In this document: positions 1 to 6,138 of the stretch, piece by piece
Layout: each line of letters begins with the position of its first letter
Position numbering within the stretch: position 1 is the stretch's first letter
Assembly (NCBI GenBank): GCA_023415725.1
Contig: JAEZJR010000066.1
Span: forward strand, 1-16,040
Origin: Acidobacteriota bacterium
GTDB lineage: Bacteria; Acidobacteriota; Blastocatellia; Pyrinomonadales; Pyrinomonadaceae
DNA: 16,040 bases
Direction of reading: 5' to 3'
Program-made: the position numbers and the translations under genes
The notes under the pieces: model-generated
Seen by the model: the letters and a program-made list of their open reading frames with translations, nothing else
What the model was told of the DNA's origin: nothing
The model's database searches: none

Positions 1-8
1 GGTCTGAC

Positions 9-37
9 TTGACCAACACGTTTTTCGCCTGTAAATT
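9..37 (+). promoter_or_regulatory. Sigma70-like promoter for tRNA-Pro
   Basis: A TTGACC -35 box (9-14) is followed by a 17-base spacer and a TAAATT -10 box (32-37). Transcription would start near 44, a few bases before the mature tRNA 5' end at 51. Box quality, spacing and position all fit a housekeeping promoter. A 7-bp inverted repeat (AATTCCA, TAG, TGGAATT; 34-50) overlaps the -10 box and the expected start. It could be a regulatory site or part of the 5' leader removed by RNase P. Confidence 0.6.
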
Positions 38-50
38 CCATAGTGGAATT

Positions 51-127
51 CGGGGCGTAGCACAGCCTGGTAGTGCGCACGGTTTGGGACCGTGAGGCCG
101 CAAGTTCGAATCTTGCCGCCCCGACCA
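51..127 (+). tRNA. tRNA-Pro, anticodon UGG
   Basis: A complete cloverleaf can be folded. The acceptor stem is CGGGGCG (51-57) with CGCCCCG (117-123). The D-arm stem is GCAC/GTGC. The anticodon stem is CACGG/CCGTG (78-82, 90-94) with loop TTTGGGA, giving anticodon TGG at 85-87. A five-base variable loop follows, then a T arm GCAAG-TTCGAAT-CTTGC, discriminator A124, and an encoded CCA (125-127). The UGG anticodon reads proline CCN codons. It lies directly downstream of a sigma70-like promoter and 129 bases before the HU-family gene, with no terminator between them, so read-through into that gene is possible. Confidence 0.97.
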
Positions 128-241
128 ACCAGGCTGGCTGAAGATCCATTATCCCTTTTGCCGAAGGCAGCATCGCTCACCTACCCGGCAGGACGACAGT
201 TCACCGAAAAGCAGTACTAGAATTTTCAACACAATTTTTTT

Positions 242-247
242 GGAGGT
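242..247 (+). promoter_or_regulatory. Ribosome binding site of the HU gene
   Basis: GGAGGT lies 9 bases before the ATG at 257. It is close to the full anti-Shine-Dalgarno complement, consistent with strong expression. It favours the ATG at 257 over the in-frame ATG at 266. Confidence 0.8.
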
Positions 248-256
248 TACTCAACT

Positions 257-544
257 ATGGCTCGTATGACACAGACGGAGATCGTCAACACGTTGGCGGA
301 TCAAAGCGGAATGAAAAAAGCCGAAGTGAAAGGTCTCTTTGACGCTATCTCAGCACTCGCGGTCAAAGAGGTCAAGAAGAACGGCGAATTCACACTTCCG
401 GGGTTCGGGAAGCTCGTAAAGGCTACCCGCAAAGCTCGTGAAGGCCGCAACCCCGCCACCGGCGAGGTCATCAAGATCCCCGCGAAGACGACCGTTAAAT
501 TCCGTCTTGGTAAGGCGATGAAAGACGCCATCGGCGGAAAATAA
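257..544 (+). CDS. hup: HU-family histone-like DNA-binding protein
   Basis: This 95-residue protein is a member of the HU/IHF family: small dimeric nucleoid proteins that bend and compact DNA. The length is typical. Residues 1-45 fit the two-helix dimerisation base. The family signature around residues 46-75 is clear, with GFGKLVKATRKAREG followed by RNP (64-66) at the tip of the minor-groove-inserting beta arm, then a basic C-terminal strand and helix. The protein is rich in Lys and Arg with no Cys, as expected. It is single-copy here and closed by its own strong terminator 20 bases downstream. HU and IHF subunits are hard to tell apart by eye. A homodimeric HU is the simplest reading, because no partner gene is present. 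Confidence 0.95.
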   Translation: MARMTQTEIVNTLADQSGMKKAEVKGLFDAISALAVKEVKKNGEFTLPGFGKLVKATRKAREGRNPATGEVIKIPAKTTVKFRLGKAMKDAIGGK

Positions 545-561
545 GCTCATACAATACGTTA

Positions 562-596
562 AAAAAGCCGCCGGATGCGGAATCCGGCGGCTTTTT
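562..596 (+). terminator. Intrinsic terminator of the HU gene
   Basis: A perfect 10-bp GC-rich stem, GCCGCCGGAT (567-576) with ATCCGGCGGC (582-591), has a 5-base loop. It is flanked by A6 (561-566) and T5 (592-596). The A and T runs make it potentially bidirectional. It begins about 20 bases after the HU stop codon. Confidence 0.95.
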
Positions 597-606
597 CGCG
601 TTTTTA

Positions 607-656
607 TCACCATAATTAGGGATTTCCCTTAAAAAAAATGGTGACAACCCCTAATT
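607..656. repeat. Two interleaved inverted repeats
   Basis: TCACCAT (607-613) is complementary to ATGGTGA (638-644), and AATTAGGG (614-621) is complementary to CCCTAATT (649-656). The order is A-B-A'-B', so the pairings cross instead of nesting. As RNA this is an H-type pseudoknot topology. As DNA it could be two overlapping operator dyads. A weaker local dyad (AGGG/CCCT, 618-629) lies inside. The right half overlaps a candidate promoter at 641-669. No function is known. Confidence 0.5.
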
Positions 657-669
657 TTTTTGTTACAGT
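641..669 (+). promoter_or_regulatory. Candidate promoter of the 99-residue protein gene
   Basis: GTGACA (641-646; 5 of 6 to the -35 consensus) is separated by 17 bases from TACAGT (664-669; 4 of 6 to the -10 consensus). Transcription would start near 676 and give a leader of about 124 bases. The -35 box is embedded in one arm of the interleaved inverted repeats, so a bound regulator could block it. The match is moderate and the region is AT-rich, so this is tentative. Confidence 0.3.
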
Positions 670-735
670 TTTTTTACAGACAAGGCAGACGTTTCGGGCA
701 CTTTCAAAATCACAGCAACATCGAAGTGGTAGCCA

Positions 736-776
736 ACATCTAAGAGATGTGGTGCAAAAGTGTTTATAAGACCACA
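736..776 (+). promoter_or_regulatory. Leader with two mutually exclusive stems
   Basis: ACATCT (736-741) pairs with AGATGT (745-750) across a 3-base loop. TGTGGT (748-753) can instead pair with ACCACA (771-776). Both stems need bases 748-750, so they cannot form together. They lie 24-64 bases before the TTG start at 800, where such a switch could affect translation. It might also be chance: each stem is only 6 bp. Confidence 0.3.
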
Positions 777-799
777 ATATGTAGTTAGGAGCGTCAGTC

Positions 800-1099
800 T
801 TGAAAGTTAGTGAACAAGGGGAAAGTCAACCGAAAAAGGAGAAATCAAGAGTGGCAGCAGCTAAACCCATGACCTTGCAGGAAAGGATACTGCAGATCGA
901 TCATATCCAGGCTCGCCGTTACGCGAAACTCACCGGCGACACGATGGAGATCGCAACGGAAGGCATCATCAGGCACCTTCGTGCTTGTGTTCGTATGGAC
1001 GTTAATCCGGACGCTTCGGCGGTGCGTGAGATCATCGACGACGCGATCAACGGACGCCGCGTGTTTGCGGAGACCTCGAACGACCTTCTGGCCGCTTAA
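800..1099 (+). CDS. Hypothetical protein, 99 residues, TTG start
   Basis: I do not recognise a family. The start is taken as TTG at 800 because TAGGAG (786-791) sits 8 bases before it; the next in-frame ATG encodes residue 24. Residues 1-22 are charged and probably disordered, with several Lys. Residues 25-66 look like two amphipathic helices, and residues 70-99 give a third helical stretch with an acidic face (EIIDDAI). There is no signal peptide, membrane segment or metal motif; the only Cys is in RACVRM. Codon composition matches neighbouring genes, the leader looks structured, and a strong terminator follows 32 bases after the stop, all of which support a real gene. A small cytoplasmic regulatory or adaptor protein would fit, but that is a guess. 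Confidence 0.75.
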   Translation: MKVSEQGESQPKKEKSRVAAAKPMTLQERILQIDHIQARRYAKLTGDTMEIATEGIIRHLRACVRMDVNPDASAVREIIDDAINGRRVFAETSNDLLAA

Positions 1100-1131
1100 C
1101 CATTACGAAGATTTTTTGGCAATATTAATTT

Positions 1132-1160
1132 GGCCGCCGATCATCGGCGGCCTTTTGTTT
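1132..1160 (+). terminator. Terminator between convergent genes
   Basis: GGCCGCCG (1132-1139) pairs with CGGCGGCC (1145-1152) around the loop ATCAT, followed by TTTTGTTT (1153-1160). It ends the plus-strand 99-residue gene. The T run reaches into the TAA stop of the minus-strand gene that ends at 1160. Confidence 0.9.
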
Positions 1161-2989
1161 TATCTCAATCTTGCAGTGAACAGCGTATGCCCGCCGATCA
1201 CCTCACCCTCGTCCAGGTCGTACCACTTTTCCAGATTCGTCATGTCGGTGCGGCTTGAAGTCGGCACCACCACGTACTTGATGGTCGGTGCGGCTGCCTG
1301 AGCGGGGCTGAAGTTGTGGATGTATTCCCCGTACCGCTCGACCTCCTCGGCGATCTCCCCGTAAGTCAGCGGCTTCGCGTCCACGCTAAGTCGGTCCGTA
1401 TGACGCCCCCAGCCGAATAGTGCGATCATCGTAACGAAATCGTTCCTTAGAAGGTAATCCAGGCCTTTCTCGTCAACGTTTTGGTAATAGAGCTGTTGGT
1501 AGTATCGTTCCTTGCTTTCCTCCCACGATAGCCCAGCGAAAACGTGCTGGTGGCGTGCCCACAGGATGTTCTGGGGGGCGATCGACGGCAGGTCGTCGGC
1601 GAAGATCCAGTCGTAAGAGAGGACGGTCGTACGATGCGGGTCCGGGTCGCTTTTCGCCAATTCTTCCAGTCGCGAGGCAACTGGCAAAAAACGGTCACGA
1701 TCGACGTTGGCCTCATCAAGGACTCGCACGGTGTAATGGCATTCCACGAGTCCCCAAACGATCACCAAAAGCATTGCCACAGAGCAGATGATCTTCGGGC
1801 CGGTCCTGCCTTGGCCGAGCCTTTTTCGCCAGAGCAGACCCAGGACCACGACGAACGCCAGCATCGATACGTAGTTGCCGATAAACACCTGGTAATGGAT
1901 CGGTTGCAGCGACCTCCCCGTTATTACCTGCTGGTTGAAAACGGCGAACGGCACGAGTGCGATCGCTAAAGCGAACAGCACCGCAGGCTCGCGTATCGTG
2001 AAACTCTTACGCAACAGCCCGATCGAGAGCAGGAATAATGTCGCGAGTGCGATCCACTCAGGCACGCGATTCAGATCCGGCATCCGCGTGTGAACCAGGA
2101 GCTGAACGTGGTCCATCGACTCCGCCCGCTGCGTCAGAAGATACGCGTAAGGCAAAAGCACTACCACCCACGCAACTCCGAGAATCGCGATGTCTCGAAG
2201 ATCACGCTTGAATCCATCAGGCCGTTCCATCACCCAGGCGATCATCACACAGCTGAGAAAGGCCGCGGCCGTCGTCCAGATGTAGAAGTACGAATAGACG
2301 CAGTAGGCGAAGCAAAGCGTCGCGAGAGATCCATAGATCAAACGGCGATCCTTGGGTTTTGAGATTTGCTCTTCGCTGCCCGGTTCGGCAGCCTTACCGC
2401 TCGTTATGAACAGCCACAAAAATCCCACCATCGCGAAGAAGGCCGGCATCGCAAGAGCGGGAATGTACCTTCGAAAACCCGGGAAGTAAGGATACGAAAA
2501 CCCATCCCAGACGATCTCCGGCAAGGCTCCTTCACCCGCGGCCAACGCTCCCAATGCGAACACCGCCAGAGATCCCACCATCGCGAACCACGAGTCTCCG
2601 GTCAGCCGCCCCAAAAACCAGAACGCCGCGAGTGCGGCAAGAAACCCCGCGATACCGCCAGCCATCGTCATTGCCCACGGCGTCCCTACGCCAAAGATCC
2701 GCGCGGGTATCGCGATCGAATACGGTGCTGCGAATTGTATGGAAAAGAGAGATTCCGGTTGCGGCGTTTCGGGAGTCTGGTCACGGCCGGTGTAAGGGTC
2801 GTTCTTGCGCGGGCGTCCGTCGATCAGCGCGCGCACATACGATGCGTAAGCCACCTCGTCGATGTCGTTGTATGCGAAATGCCCGTTCCACTCACCGCCG
2901 CGCAGATACAGCATCTTGAACTGCGGGTACAAACAGAACACCGCGAGAAATATTCCCGCCACAACACCGAACCGCCACCTTAGCTTCAT
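1160..2989 (-). CDS. Polytopic membrane protein, GT-C glycosyltransferase-like
   Basis: This 609-residue protein has one N-terminal membrane helix (about residues 6-23), a periplasmic loop with an acidic cluster (YNDIDEVAY, about 40-48), roughly ten more hydrophobic helices up to about residue 420, and a soluble C-terminal domain of about 190 residues. Acidic residues just after the first helix, many helices and a C-terminal periplasmic domain are the hallmarks of GT-C transferases, which move sugars from polyprenyl-phosphate carriers in the inner membrane. I cannot assign a GT family, donor or acceptor, and a non-enzymatic membrane protein is possible. I chose the ATG at 2989. A TTG at 3004 would add only five residues (MYFLP), and neither start has a good ribosome binding site. 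The gene is divergent from the TonB-C gene and converges on the terminator at 1132-1160. Confidence 0.75.
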   Translation of the reverse strand: MKLRWRFGVVAGIFLAVFCLYPQFKMLYLRGGEWNGHFAYNDIDEVAYASYVRALIDGRPRKNDPYTGRDQTPETPQPESLFSIQFAAPYSIAIPARIFGVGTPWAMTMAGGIAGFLAALAAFWFLGRLTGDSWFAMVGSLAVFALGALAAGEGALPEIVWDGFSYPYFPGFRRYIPALAMPAFFAMVGFLWLFITSGKAAEPGSEEQISKPKDRRLIYGSLATLCFAYCVYSYFYIWTTAAAFLSCVMIAWVMERPDGFKRDLRDIAILGVAWVVVLLPYAYLLTQRAESMDHVQLLVHTRMPDLNRVPEWIALATLFLLSIGLLRKSFTIREPAVLFALAIALVPFAVFNQQVITGRSLQPIHYQVFIGNYVSMLAFVVVLGLLWRKRLGQGRTGPKIICSVAMLLVIVWGLVECHYTVRVLDEANVDRDRFLPVASRLEELAKSDPDPHRTTVLSYDWIFADDLPSIAPQNILWARHQHVFAGLSWEESKERYYQQLYYQNVDEKGLDYLLRNDFVTMIALFGWGRHTDRLSVDAKPLTYGEIAEEVERYGEYIHNFSPAQAAAPTIKYVVVPTSSRTDMTNLEKWYDLDEGEVIGGHTLFTARLR

Positions 2990-3034
2990 AGGCAAAAAGT
3001 ACAAGGTAGCACAGAGCTTCGGAGTTGTCTTACA

Positions 3035-3049
3035 ATGGCTGCAAGATGA
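3035..3049 (+). other. Four-codon mini-ORF overlapping the TonB-C gene start
   Basis: ATG-GCT-GCA-AGA-TGA encodes Met-Ala-Ala-Arg. Its TGA (3047-3049) overlaps the downstream gene's ATG (3046-3048) in an ATGA arrangement. GGAG (3021-3024) lies 10 bases before the mini-ORF ATG, whereas the downstream ATG has no Shine-Dalgarno of its own. Ribosomes may therefore initiate here, stop after four codons and restart. The elements are visible; the coupling is inferred. Confidence 0.45.
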
Positions 3050-3843
3050 GGAATCGATTGATCTGTTCGACCATTCAGTTTCTGTTTCTACTTATATTGG
3101 GAAGCTCCATAGTTGGCGCTCAATCTCCGGAATACCGTCATATGGTGCCGGGTGGAGCAACATCGGCAACGATCGCCAATGCGACGGACGCAACAGCATT
3201 GATAAATTCGCTACCGCCAGGTCCTGGAGGAAAGTTGAATGTTCGAGTGAGCGTGGACACAAATGGCAAGGTTACTGAAGCCGAGGTTGTTGCCGGTCCA
3301 GGGAATGTTTGCCCTACGGTAGCCACGCCGGAGGTGAACTCGATCCGCGAGGCAGGAAAGAAGGCAGCAGAGATGGTTCGTTTCGCCCCGGCGAAGGTGG
3401 GAGACGTCCCTGTGGATTCGGTGGGCTGGATCTATTTTGAAACTAAACCTGCAAGATACGAGTTGTTCACCGTCAAAGGAGACCGAAACTATTCAGCAGT
3501 AGAACTGTCGAAAAAGACCGAAACTTCCTCCAATTCGACTGCTGAGGATCAGGGTGATGGTCGCAAGATTCTTTCCGGTGGCGTATTGGAAGGGAGAGCC
3601 GTAGAGTTACCCAAACCGTCTTATCCCCCGGCTGCACGCGCTGTTAGAGCTACGGGCTCGGTGGAGATCCAAGTTCTGATCTTGGAGGATGGCTCTGTCT
3701 TTGAAGCTGAGGCGAAAAGTGGGCATCCCCTGCTTCGGTCGTCAGCCCGGTTGGCCGCCTGTTCAGCAAAATTTCACCCAACCTCTTTGGAAAGAAGACC
3801 GGTTCGGGTGGCCGGGATCATTACCTATAATTTTGTTCCGTAG
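3046..3843 (+). CDS. Secreted TonB C-terminal domain (TonB_C) protein
   Basis: This 265-residue protein begins with a signal peptide: MRNR, a hydrophobic stretch to about residue 22, and likely cleavage after VGA-Q. Residues 62-132 form a degenerate TonB_C-like unit (LNVRVSVDTNGKVTEAEVV, ending FAPAKVGDVPV). Residues 178-265 form a clear TonB_C domain: LPKPSYPPAARAVRATGSV, then EDGSVFEAEAKSGHPLL, then AAC-SAKFHPT, ending IITYNFVP. It lacks the membrane anchor, Pro-rich linker and adjacent exbB/exbD of a true energy transducer. It therefore probably acts in the periplasm as a binding or envelope protein, not in iron uptake. Such stand-alone one- or two-domain proteins are common in Blastocatellia. 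The ATG at 3046 is preferred over the TTG at 3025, because it starts the signal peptide with a positive charge and because GGAG abuts that TTG. Confidence 0.85.
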   Translation: MRNRLICSTIQFLFLLILGSSIVGAQSPEYRHMVPGGATSATIANATDATALINSLPPGPGGKLNVRVSVDTNGKVTEAEVVAGPGNVCPTVATPEVNSIREAGKKAAEMVRFAPAKVGDVPVDSVGWIYFETKPARYELFTVKGDRNYSAVELSKKTETSSNSTAEDQGDGRKILSGGVLEGRAVELPKPSYPPAARAVRATGSVEIQVLILEDGSVFEAEAKSGHPLLRSSARLAACSAKFHPTSLERRPVRVAGIITYNFVP

Positions 3844-3872
3844 AGATATCTGCCATCACGTTAGTCGTACAT

Positions 3873-3912
3873 CGCGCTTGGGCGATCGCGTTCAGTTGAT
3901 CGCCCAAGCGCG
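3873..3912. terminator. Perfect 15-bp hairpin between convergent genes
   Basis: CGCGCTTGGGCGATC (3873-3887) is exactly complementary to GATCGCCCAAGCGCG (3898-3912) across a 10-base loop. It lies 30 bases after the TonB-C stop and 38 bases before the stop of the minus-strand gene, so it probably blocks transcription or protects 3' ends from both sides. No T run follows on either strand, so it may act with Rho or as an RNA-stability element. The octamer GCGATCGC (3882-3889) spans the stem and loop. Confidence 0.65.
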
Positions 3913-3950
3913 TAACGCTTATGCTTGCTTAGTCAGAAATCTCATTTTCA

Positions 3951-4679
3951 TCACTTCGCAAACTGAGTTATCCAGCCTACGAAATCGAGCCACGGCTGGG
4001 TGAACGCCAGTACCAGCCTTGCCGGCCCGGAAACGCTGAACAGCAACAATGCCGTGAAGAAAACCCAGTTGAAGCTGCGGTGCTTCCATGTGTAGTAGGC
4101 GAAGCAACCAACGCCAAGCGCGATCGGGAATGCGATCCATTGGAGCATCATCATCTCCGCCGGCAGCAGCGGGATACGGGCGATCGCCGCGGGACTGAAG
4201 TTGATCGCCGTCATCAGCATGAGGGTCTTATGGTATGCCGGCCTCTTACGCCAGTAGATCGCACCGCCGAAGAACAGGATGAAAAAGATCATGTCCAGCA
4301 CGGGGACCATAAAGAACGCGTGCGGGTCGATCCCACCGGGGGCCGCGCCGCGGACGATGTGGGAATTCCACGCCGTCGCCATGCCGACCGCCACGACGAT
4401 CGCCGCAAGGGCGACCCCCGCCATTCCCATCGACATGTGCAGCTTCAGGTTCTTCGTCCGTACGAGTGCGACCTGTGCGACGAAATAAAGCACCCAGACC
4501 GTCATCGTCACCGCGTGCAGATGCACCAGCCAATGCCCGAACGCCGGCACGTCAAAGAACGCGCGGAAGTAATAGGTCTTGAAATACCCGATCAAAACCA
4601 CCAGCGGGAAAATCACCGCCGCCGCAACCCACAATGCCTTATCGGAAGGCCGCCTGATAACACCTACATTCGCTGCCAT
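3951..4679 (-). CDS. Histidine-containing integral membrane protein
   Basis: This 242-residue protein has about seven hydrophobic segments (near residues 14-32, 56-72, 84-102, 122-142, 150-170, 178-196 and 204-224). His residues sit at helix boundaries: HWLVHLHA (49-56), KLHMSMG (80-85) and YHKTLML (149-155). The pattern of a His near the start of one helix, then a basic residue plus H and G before the next, recalls DUF2306-like predicted membrane proteins and heme-b-binding membrane proteins. Heme binding is an inference; no partner oxidase or dehydrogenase is adjacent. The start is certain: GGAGGTTATTCC precedes the ATG. It is divergent from threonine synthase over a 242-base gap and convergent with the TonB-C gene. 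The substrate or redox role is unknown. Confidence 0.8.
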   Translation of the reverse strand: MAANVGVIRRPSDKALWVAAAVIFPLVVLIGYFKTYYFRAFFDVPAFGHWLVHLHAVTMTVWVLYFVAQVALVRTKNLKLHMSMGMAGVALAAIVVAVGMATAWNSHIVRGAAPGGIDPHAFFMVPVLDMIFFILFFGGAIYWRKRPAYHKTLMLMTAINFSPAAIARIPLLPAEMMMLQWIAFPIALGVGCFAYYTWKHRSFNWVFFTALLLFSVSGPARLVLAFTQPWLDFVGWITQFAK

Positions 4680-4684
4680 GGAAT

Positions 4685-4691
4685 AACCTCC
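4685..4691 (-). promoter_or_regulatory. Ribosome binding site of the His-containing membrane protein
   Basis: Read on the minus strand this is GGAGGTT, 5 bases before the ATG at 4679. It fixes the start codon. Confidence 0.75.
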
Positions 4692-4725
4692 ATTTGCGAA
4701 CGCGTACGGTTTGCGGGGTTTGTAT

Positions 4726-4747
4726 CACGGCGAAGAACTTCGCTGTG
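4726..4747. promoter_or_regulatory. 22-bp palindrome in a divergent control region
   Basis: CACGGCGAAG (4726-4735) faces CTTCGCTGTG (4738-4747) with a 2-base centre. Nine of ten positions are complementary and the tenth is G-T. It lies 47 bases upstream of the membrane protein ATG and 175 bases upstream of thrC. The size and symmetry suit a dimeric repressor operator. The remainder of the 242-base gap (4680-4921) holds no other strong signal that I can see. Confidence 0.35.
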
Positions 4748-4921
4748 CAAGTTGAAACCGGCAAACGCGGAAAATCCTGCGGTGGTGCGGGTGCTAGTTC
4801 GTTCTTCTCAAGTGGCGTACTGACGAGGAATGGAAGTAATTCAGGAAGAAATTTTACGCCATTGGCGACCAGACCCGGGGCGTGAGAGTATTAGTCAAAT
4901 AACGTTACCCTGAGAATCGCA

Positions 4922-6088
4922 ATGAACGTAACCCATCTCGAATGTGCCCTTTGCGACACGCATCACGAAGCCGGAAAGCTGCAGAACCTTTGCACCGAGT
5001 GCGGGAAGCCGCTGCTGGTGCGTTACGATCTTGAGGCGGCGGCCCAAACCTTAACGAAAGCGAATTTGATCGAGCGGGAGTCCAATTTGTGGCGATACCG
5101 CGAGGTTTTGCCCGTCGCGGACTGGAATAACGTCGTCTCGCTGGGTGAGGGTTGGACGCCGCTATTCAGGGCTCATAGGTTGGCGAAAAGCCTGCCGATC
5201 GAGGTCGACCTTTACATAAAGGACGAAGGACAGAACCCGACGCAGAGCTTCAAGGCGCGCGGTATGACGGCGGCGATCTCGATGGCCAAGGAGCTGGGCG
5301 TGAAGAAGGTCGCCGTCCCATCGGCGGGTAATGCGGCCGGAGCGATGGCCGCCTACGCCGCACGTGCGGGAATGGAAGCGCACATATTCATGCCGGCGGA
5401 CACCCCAGCGGCGAACGTGATCGAATGCCGGCAGACAGGGGCCAACGTCACGCTGGTGGACGGGCTGATAACCGATTGCGGAAAGATCGTCGCTGAGCGT
5501 AAAGAAGCCGAGGGGTGGTTTGATGTCTCTACTTTGAAAGAGCCTTATCGCGTCGAGGGGAAGAAGACGATGGGCTATGAGCTGGCGGAGCAATTCGACT
5601 GGTCATTGCCGGACGTTATCATCTACCCGACGGGGGGCGGGACCGGGCTGATCGGGATGTGGAAGGCCTTCGACGAGATGGAGCAGATGGGCTTGATCGG
5701 ATCGAAGCGGCCGCGGATGGTCACCGTCCAATCCGCCACTTGCGCACCGATCGTGCGTGCCTTCGAAAAGGGCGAGCGTTTCGCCGATGAGTTCGAGAAT
5801 GCCTCGACCGTAGCCTCGGGGCTTCGCGTGCCGAAGGCCATCGGCGATTTCCTTATCCTCGACGCTCTTCGTGCTTCCGGCGGGACAGCGGTCGCCGTCA
5901 GCGATGACGAATTGATCGCCGCCGTCGGCGAGATCGGTGCCGCCGAGGGTATCTTCGCGGCGCCCGAGGGCGCGGCGTGCTTGCCCGCGTTGAGGAAACT
6001 GATCGCCGACAAATTAATTAAACGCGGGGAATCAGTTGTGCTGTTTAATACGGGCGCAGGTGTTAAATACCTAGAAGCCTTCAGTTGA
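4922..6088 (+). CDS. thrC: Threonine synthase
   Basis: The 388-residue enzyme converts O-phospho-L-homoserine to L-threonine and phosphate (EC 4.2.3.1), the last step of threonine synthesis, in the cytoplasm. It is a fold-type II PLP enzyme. Visible landmarks are the PLP lysine K111 in QNPTQSFKARG, the SAGNAA loop (134-139) that contacts cofactor and substrate, and the phosphate-binding GGGTG (238-242). An N-terminal zinc-ribbon-like motif with C8, C11, C24 and C27 is found in one branch of bacterial and archaeal threonine synthases. The ATG at 4922 begins just before this motif; the Shine-Dalgarno is weak (GAGA). No hom or thrB gene is adjacent, so the pathway is scattered. Cysteate synthase and related PLP lyases look alike, but threonine synthase is the best fit. 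Confidence 0.92.
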   Translation: MNVTHLECALCDTHHEAGKLQNLCTECGKPLLVRYDLEAAAQTLTKANLIERESNLWRYREVLPVADWNNVVSLGEGWTPLFRAHRLAKSLPIEVDLYIKDEGQNPTQSFKARGMTAAISMAKELGVKKVAVPSAGNAAGAMAAYAARAGMEAHIFMPADTPAANVIECRQTGANVTLVDGLITDCGKIVAERKEAEGWFDVSTLKEPYRVEGKKTMGYELAEQFDWSLPDVIIYPTGGGTGLIGMWKAFDEMEQMGLIGSKRPRMVTVQSATCAPIVRAFEKGERFADEFENASTVASGLRVPKAIGDFLILDALRASGGTAVAVSDDELIAAVGEIGAAEGIFAAPEGAACLPALRKLIADKLIKRGESVVLFNTGAGVKYLEAFS

Positions 6089-6138
6089 ATCAAGCAGCTT
6101 TGAACTAATTTTCGACGGAGTGAAGCTGTCGCTTACAC

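Noticed and set aside
195..223. Possible promoter of the HU gene with a TAGAAT -10 box at 218-223
   Set aside because: No acceptable -35 box lies 16-18 bases upstream; HU may also be read from the tRNA promoter.
2366..2983. A 205-codon plus-strand open frame inside the GT-C-like gene
   Set aside because: Arg-, Pro- and His-rich composition with no domain; it lies wholly antisense to a coherent membrane protein.
4080..4823. A 247-codon plus-strand open frame antisense to the His-containing membrane protein
   Set aside because: Its product is dominated by His, Arg, Asp and Pro, typical of an antisense shadow of a GC-rich gene. The minus-strand gene has a strong ribosome binding site and plausible membrane helices.
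6089..6138. Weak inverted repeat (CAGCTT and AAGCTG) between thrC and the barrel gene
   Set aside because: Only 6 bp with a long loop and no T run; not enough to call a terminator.
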